The notes under the pieces: model-generated
What the model was told of the DNA's origin: nothing
The model's database searches: none
Seen by the model: only the letters and a program-made list of their open reading frames with translations
Program-made: the position numbers and the translations under genes
Shown: positions 59,289 through 64,000 of the stretch, in pieces
Numbering within the stretch: the stretch's first letter is position 1
How the letters are laid out: every line of letters begins with the position of its first letter
From: JANPCX01 sp050916095
GTDB taxonomy: Bacteria; Pseudomonadota; Gammaproteobacteria; Burkholderiales; Burkholderiaceae_C
DNA: 64,000 nt
Assembly: GCA_050916095.1 (NCBI GenBank)
Contig: CP050901.1
Span: forward strand, 2,232,001 to 2,296,000
Direction of reading: 5' to 3'

Positions 59289-59623
59289 TGCGCATCGACG
59301 CCATCTATCTGGCCTGCGGCGCAGCAGACCTGCGCGCGGGCATGGACACCTTGCTGGCCCGCGTGGTGCACAGCTTTGAAGCCGGTGCGCAGCCCCATAC
59401 CGCGTATGTGTTTGCCAACCGCAGTGCCAGCCGCTTGAAGGTGCTGCTGATGGACGGCTCTGGCCTGTGGCTGTGCACGCGCCGCTTGAGCAGTCGGGCT
59501 CGATTCATCTGGCCGCAAGATGAAGCTGCTCATGTTCAAATCACCGCCGCGCAGTGGGATTGGCTGGTTGCCGGTGCGCCGTGGTTGCACCTGGGCGCGG
59601 TGCAGGCCGTCACCGTGGTGTGA
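59285..59623 (+). CDS. tnpB: IS66 accessory protein TnpB, canonical length
   Basis: The 112-residue OrfB protein, ending WLHLGAVQAVTVV. It lacks the extra G present in copy 1 and therefore shows the expected length and the expected gap before tnpC. This copy is probably the functional form. Confidence 0.9.
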   Translation: MMRIDAIYLACGAADLRAGMDTLLARVVHSFEAGAQPHTAYVFANRSASRLKVLLMDGSGLWLCTRRLSSRARFIWPQDEAAHVQITAAQWDWLVAGAPWLHLGAVQAVTVV

Positions 59624-60330
59624 ACGCTGTGATGGTTGGTCAATGCGTGTATCTCCCGTCTTGCCTCGCGCGTGCGCGCGAGGCAAGATGCGCACATGCT
59701 CAAAGACGTTGATCCCGCATCAATAAAAGCCCAGCTGCAAGCCCTCGGAGACACTGCAGCCGCACAGTACGCACGGGAACTCATTGAGCGACTGCAAATC
59801 CAGTTGAAGTTTGAGCACACCAAGAACGCCGCGCTGAACTTCGAGCTGACCCGCTTGAAGCAGTGGCGCTTTGGTAAAAGCAGCGAGAGCCTGGACGCAC
59901 AAGGCGGCAATCCTCAAACTCAGTTGTTCGATGCAAAAACCGAACAGCTTCTCGTTGAAGAATCCAAAGCCGAAGACCGCGCCGAAGATGAGGCCCGCAC
60001 CCCAGGGCCCAGCCGCATCAAACGCCAAGCCAAACGTCAGGCTCTGCCCAGCCAACTCGAGCGCATTGAGCACCACTACGAGATCGAGCCCGCCTTGTGC
60101 AGTGCAGGGCATCCCTTGAAGCGCATTGGCCAAGACATCAGCGAACAACTCGATTGCGTCCCGGCCCAATTCTTTGTTCACCGTCACATTCGTGGCAAGT
60201 ACGCATGCGTTTGCTGCAACACCGTGCTGGCGGCACCCATGCCCGCCCAGATCATCGACAAAGGCATTCCCGCGCCAGGGCTGCTGGCCCAGGTCATCAT
60301 TGCAAAACATGATGACCACCTGCCTTTGTA

Positions 60331-61960
60331 GTCGGCCCTGCAAAATTCATTTCACCCCGCAAGCCATTACTGACGATGGCGTGAATTTCCAACCGAGCAA
60401 GTTTTTTGCGCCGAGCCGTGCCCTGGCTGCCCTGAGTTGACCCCATAAGCTCAGCCCGAGCAGGGTCAACAAAAACGCCTTCGCGTCTTTTGCAGACTTG
60501 GCCGCGATAGCCCGCAGCAGCCAGCGGATGTTGTACCCCGCCGCACAACTCAGTGCGTGCAGCGCATCACCCAACTCGCCTTTGAGCCAACAGCGCTGCA
60601 TGCCGTGGTCCACCTTGGTGTGGCCGATCAGCGGCTCGATGGCCTGACGCCGTTTGAGCCACTTGCGTTGCACCTTGGTCAGTGACTTGTACTTGCCACG
60701 GTGGATGATCTCCACGTTCGGGTTGTCCGCGTCCACGCCCCGGAACCCCAAGTCCACGACCACTTGCTTGGGCACACGCCCCAGGTCTTGCATCAGGTTG
60801 TTGGTTTGCTCCAGTTGCGCAGCCAATGTGTGCCCATCAAACGGGTTGCCGGGGAAACTTCTGGCCCCCACCATCAAACCACGCAGGTGCGTGACAGCCA
60901 GGCTGACCTTCACACCAAACTCATAGGGCTTCCTGGCCTTGCCCTTGCCGATGCACTCCACCTCAGGCGCATGCAGCGCGTACAGCTTGCCCTTGTCGCC
61001 TCGCTGTTGCGTGCGGATGCGTTCGGCCCGCTCCAACCAGGTCTTGAGCGCACTCAGCGCTGTCGGCCCGGGTGCCACCAACACATCAAGCTTGCGCTGC
61101 ACTTCACGCATCACCACCCCGAGGATTGTGCGCTGGCGTTTGACGGCTTTCTTCAAACGCTTGAACTGCTTGGCGTGGGCGTAACCCCCGGCCTGGCGTC
61201 TGAGCGTTTTGGCTTCAAACGCAAATGTCTGCTTCAAACTGATGCCCACTCGTTTGGCAGCATTCACCACTTTGTGCCGCGCAATCTCCAGCAGCCGACT
61301 GTCCACCGGGTGGGCGATGGCCTTCTCCTGCACGGTGGTGTCCACGATCACGCGTTCCAGCTCGCTGGGCTTGATGGCCTTGATCTGCACCGCTGTCTCG
61401 ATGGTGGCCTTGAGCAACTGCTCCAGACCTTCTTCGCCCACGGCGCGGCGAAAGCGGCCGATCTGGGTTGGATCGCAGGGCAAGCGTGGTTCGTAATACT
61501 CCATGCCGCTGAAGAACTGCCACACCACGTTCTCGCTCCAGCGCTGAACGAGTTCTTCGTCACTGAGGTTGAAGGAGTTCTTCAGGTACTGCAAGCTGGC
61601 CATCAGCCGAATTGACAGGCGCGGGCGGCCTGCGGGGCTGATGCCGTTGCCAAATTCGACTTCATGCGCTCCCAACAAGTCCGCCGTCACCCGCTTGGAG
61701 CCTGGGCGAGCCTGGCGAGCGAAGTGCGGTGCCAGGGCTTGTTCAATCGCGGCCCAGGGCAGCCGTTTGCTCAAAACCACCAGTGGATGTTTGTGATCGA
61801 CCATCCCGTCCAGGCGTGCGCGAAAGAAGTCTGCGGTGGCTGTCATGCAAATCCCCCAGAAAAATTACTCTCCGATAACGATTCCTGAGAGATCCCGTCG
61901 TCAGCATTTACCCCATATCGCCAGCATTCATGCGGGTTGCAGGGGTTTTGCAGGGCCGAC
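60331..61960 (-). mobile_element. IS5/IS1182-type insertion sequence nested in IS66 copy 2
   Basis: A 1630-bp element with perfect 15-bp terminal inverted repeats GTCGGCCCTGCAAAA / TTTTGCAGGGCCGAC and a 6-bp target duplication TTTGTA (60325-60330, 61961-61966). It holds one transposase gene on the minus strand and about 110 non-coding bases before it. The family call is by transposase similarity; the exact subgroup is uncertain. Confidence 0.9.
60347..61846 (-). CDS. DDE transposase (IS5/IS1182-like, DUF772-type N-terminus)
   Basis: A protein of 499 residues. The N-terminal region (MASLQYLKNSFNLSDEELVQ; FFSGMEYYEP; DPTQIGRFRRAVGEEGLEQL) is the DUF772-like domain. The catalytic part shows Asp in VIVDTTVQEKAI, Asp in VVDLGFRGVD and Glu in RRQAIEPLIGHTKVDHGMQR (the Y/R-E-x-K region). 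It appears complete, so this element may be active. Confidence 0.9.
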   Translation of the reverse strand: MTATADFFRARLDGMVDHKHPLVVLSKRLPWAAIEQALAPHFARQARPGSKRVTADLLGAHEVEFGNGISPAGRPRLSIRLMASLQYLKNSFNLSDEELVQRWSENVVWQFFSGMEYYEPRLPCDPTQIGRFRRAVGEEGLEQLLKATIETAVQIKAIKPSELERVIVDTTVQEKAIAHPVDSRLLEIARHKVVNAAKRVGISLKQTFAFEAKTLRRQAGGYAHAKQFKRLKKAVKRQRTILGVVMREVQRKLDVLVAPGPTALSALKTWLERAERIRTQQRGDKGKLYALHAPEVECIGKGKARKPYEFGVKVSLAVTHLRGLMVGARSFPGNPFDGHTLAAQLEQTNNLMQDLGRVPKQVVVDLGFRGVDADNPNVEIIHRGKYKSLTKVQRKWLKRRQAIEPLIGHTKVDHGMQRCWLKGELGDALHALSCAAGYNIRWLLRAIAAKSAKDAKAFLLTLLGLSLWGQLRAARARLGAKNLLGWKFTPSSVMACGVK

Positions 61961-63547
61961 TTTGTACCGCCAAGAAGAGATTTACCGCAGGAGCGGTGCC
62001 TTCATCGCGCGCTCCAGCATGGCCAGTTGGGTGGGGCAGTGCGGTGTTCAGCTGCAGCCCTTGGCGCAAGCGATCAAATCCCACCTGCTGAGCCAAGCCG
62101 TGCTGCATGCCGACGAGACGCCGATCAAGCTGCTGGCGCCCGGCTCAGGCAAGACAGACACCGCCTACGCTTGGGTCATCCGTAGCAGCGACTTGGAGGC
62201 AACTGAACGCGCCGTGGTTTACGAGTTCTGCAACAGTCGGCAAGGCCAGCATGCGGCCACGCTGCTGGAGGGATTCCAAGGCAGCTTGGTTTGTGATGAT
62301 TACTCGGGCTACAAAGCCTTGTTCAAACAACAGCCAATACAAGAGGCCGGATGCTGGGCCCACGCCAGAAGAAAGTTCTTCGAGGCCCACAAGCTCAACC
62401 AAAGCGAGATCGCCAAAGAGGCGCTCCATCGAATCCAGCAACTGTATGACGTGGAGCGCCAGGGGGCGCAACTCACCCTGCAGGAGCGACATCAGCTCAG
62501 GCAAGACACCAGTACAACACTGCTCCAAGAGTTCAAGGCTTGGTTACTCACCCAGCGTCAGCAACTCATGAATGCTGACGTGACGGCCAAGGCGATGGAC
62601 TACACGCTCAAGCGCTGGGCGGCATTGACCCTACACCTCGCCGATGCACGCATCCCGATTGACAACAACGCGGTGGAAAACGCGATCCGGCCGCTGGCGC
62701 TGGGGCGCAAGAACTGGCTCTTTGTGGGCAGCCAGCAAGCTGGCGAGCGCGCGGCAGTGCTGATGACGTTGATCGAGTCGGCCAAACTCAATGGGCATGA
62801 TGCGTGGGTCTATCTCAAAGACGTGCTGACCAAGCTGCCCACCTGGCCCAACAGCCGACTGCACGAGTTGCTGCCGCACCGCTGGGTATCGCCCGAGACT
62901 GCCAGCGTCGCTGCGACTGCACCGGTCAACACCTGATCGTTGATTCGGTCAAGGTGGGTTCACCGAACGCATACGGACTACTTGGGCTGGAAGGACCCCT
63001 TCGCCCAAGCACAGTTCAATCAGCGTCAACGTGAGCAACTGTCAGTGAACGGTGCACGCGGGCCTTACACCCCCCAGGTGGTGATCAATGGCAGGGATGC
63101 ACCAAGCTGGGATCGACTACCCGCAACGGCGCTGCTGAGTGCAGCAAACAAACCTGCTGTGGTCTCCTTGCAATTGCAGCGCGAGGGTGCGGCCTACCAA
63201 GCCCAGGTACTGGGTTTGTCCTCTGCATCTCCTCGCCTGGCCGCCTATTGGGCGGTGACAGAGGGGCCTCAGCAAACGGCGGTGAAAGCAGGCGAAAACA
63301 AAGGCGAAACCTTGTCCGACGACTTCATCGTGCGCGAGCTGCTGCAGGTTTCTGCCTGGAACGCCGGGCCAGGTCATCAGCAAACTCTGAGCTTCACGCC
63401 AGTCACCACCAAACTGGAAACGAGTCTGGCGCGGCAAGTGAATTTGGTGGTGACAGACGCTCAAACCGGGCGGCCGCTGCAAGCCGTCAAAGTGGGGTGC
63501 TGACAGACCTCAGCTGATTGCACTCAGCCGCGCCTGACACGCGGCAC

Positions 63548-63853
63548 TCATTCCGCACCGCTCGGGCTCCAGTAATCGACCACGGCCCTTTGCAAACGCA
63601 TGGGTCCGAGTTGGGCCGAAACCTCTTTGTGGTGAGGGTGATGCAGGTAGGCATCCAGCGCTTCGCGGCTGGCAAATGCCGAAACCAGCACCACGTCGGC
63701 GTTGGCCTCCAAACCTGCGCTGCGAATACCGACATCAAAGCTGAGCGTGCCGGGAACTAGTTGGGCACAACTGTCCAGCAGCTCTTTGAATTGACTGGCG
63801 TCTTGGGGCTTGTGCAAGGTCCAAATCACGACGTGCTTCAGCACTTGAGGCAT
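63548..63853 (-). CDS. Dabb family (stress-responsive A/B barrel) protein
   Basis: A small protein of 101 residues with a ferredoxin-like barrel: the start VLKHVVIWTLH, the middle ELLDSCAQLVPGTLSFDVGI and the end AYLHHPHHKEVSAQL are typical. Members dimerise and have varied or unknown roles, some in small-molecule cyclisation. It is 12 bases downstream of a partial membrane protein gene on the same strand. Confidence 0.85.
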   Translation of the reverse strand: MPQVLKHVVIWTLHKPQDASQFKELLDSCAQLVPGTLSFDVGIRSAGLEANADVVLVSAFASREALDAYLHHPHHKEVSAQLGPMRLQRAVVDYWSPSGAE

Positions 63854-63865
63854 GGCTTGCTCCAG

Positions 63866-64000
63866 TTAGATTTTCGTTTGGGCGCGAACGACGATCAGCA
63901 GGCCCCCCACCGCAGCGACGAGGCCACCTACCCAAACCATGACCTCGCCCAGGTTGTCTTGGCGCTTAGACACCACCAGACCAAGCACCAAACAGAGCAG
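63866..64000 (-). CDS. small membrane protein, C-terminal part (cut by window end)
   Basis: On the minus strand the last 135 bases are open and end in a TAA at 63866-63868. The 44 visible residues contain two hydrophobic helices (LLCLVLGLVV and VMVWVGGLVAAVGGLLIVV) separated by a short polar loop. The start is outside the window. No family is assigned. Confidence 0.5.
   Translation of the reverse strand: MLCLVLGLVVSKRQDNLGEVMVWVGGLVAAVGGLLIVVRAQTKI

Larger units (their letters stand above)
59696..62936 (+). pseudogene. tnpC: IS66 tnpC, interrupted by another IS
   Basis: The N-terminal part (59696-60330) matches copy 1 up to KHDDHLPL. The catalytic part resumes at 61961 (LYRQEEIYRR) and runs to 62936, including all three DDE residues. 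Apart from the insert and its TTTGTA duplication, the only residue change I noticed against copy 1 is Trp to Leu in SSDLEATERAV. A frame entering from the nested IS (61836) could express the catalytic half alone, but this is unlikely to be active. Confidence 0.92.
58728..62974 (+). mobile_element. IS66 family insertion sequence, copy 2, carrying a nested IS
   Basis: Ends and gene order are as in copy 1. The 8-bp target duplication GGACTACT flanks it exactly (58720-58727 and 62975-62982). A second IS (60331-61960, plus a 6-bp duplication) sits within tnpC. Without that insert the element is 2611 bp, one base shorter than copy 1. It cannot make its own transposase but could be moved in trans by copy 1. 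Confidence 0.97.
58469..63503 (+). pseudogene. DUF1223 family secreted protein, split by IS66
   Basis: The 5' part (58469-58727, 86 codons) has a signal peptide and the thioredoxin-like start VVELYTSQGCSSCPPADHWI with the CxxC pair. The 3' part (62983-63503) continues after the IS and its 8-bp duplication: LGWKDPFAQAQFNQRQREQL, then TPQVVINGRD. Joined, they give about 259 residues, the normal DUF1223 size. As it stands the 5' part reads on into the IS for 75 codons (ending 58954), the same foreign tail as on acnA. The gene is almost certainly inactive, because half of the domain is lost. Confidence 0.9.

Overview
The window reads as chromosome of a GC-rich betaproteobacterium, most likely Comamonadaceae (Burkholderiales). 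The inference rests on protein style (PPK1 next to SixA, MeaB with propionyl-CoA carboxylase, DUF455, DUF1223) and on the dense palindromic repeats with TTCGGGCTGAGC / GCTCAGGGCGAA arms that litter that family. No rRNA, CRISPR array or prophage is seen.

Layout. 0-4.2 kb: an ABC ATPase/permease pair and an alkylation-repair pair (Ada-AlkA-type glycosylase, Ogt). 4.2-6.6 kb: a decayed patch with a tRNA-like relic, a frameshifted slipin gene and an inverted fragment of ogt. 6.6-11.5 kb: two EamA transporters (one frameshifted), an MsbA-like exporter and thyA. 11.5-20.9 kb: a complete propionyl-CoA to succinyl-CoA operon on the minus strand (mutase, MeaB fused to a GIY-YIG domain, PccB, PccA, VOC epimerase candidate), divergent from a GntR regulator. 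20.9-27.8 kb: folA, xth and acnA, whose last two codons are replaced by an IS66 element. 27.9-33.2 kb: ArsC-like protein, lipoprotein, SixA, PPK1, CopD and Hsp33. 33.4-39.3 kb: a same-strand stress-type cluster (TelA, XpaC-like protein, nuclease-like protein, RelE-type toxin-antitoxin, a VWA protein with a binding-protein domain, a second binding-protein-like gene). 39.4-42.2 kb: gamma carbonic anhydrase, DUF455 ferritin-like protein, MscS channel. 42.2-47.6 kb: RpiR regulator and a polar-amino-acid ABC transporter with a desuccinylase-like hydrolase. 47.8-58.4 kb: HDAC-like hydrolase, MoxR-DUF58, SBF transporter, FadD, hemolysin III, VF530, C13 peptidase and carboxylesterase. 58.4-63.5 kb: a DUF1223 gene split by a second IS66 copy that itself carries another IS. 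The window ends in a Dabb protein and a partial membrane protein.

The most distinctive feature is mobile palindromic DNA. The same core palindrome sits inside at least three kinds of outer inverted repeats: a 111-bp element with TAA target duplications that twice landed exactly on a TAA stop codon, a CTATTGA-ended family of about 140-190 bp, and a 126-bp element with a nearly perfect 10-bp target duplication. Copies of the core also lie in frame inside an open reading frame, joining a GIY-YIG domain to MeaB. A separate 158-bp near-perfect palindrome with TA duplications lies upstream of acnA. Both IS66 copies have perfect 8-bp target duplications.

Several otherwise conserved genes (slipin, second EamA transporter, VWA protein, tnpB of the first IS66) carry single-base frameshifts. 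These may be real decay or residual sequencing error; the sequence alone cannot tell which.
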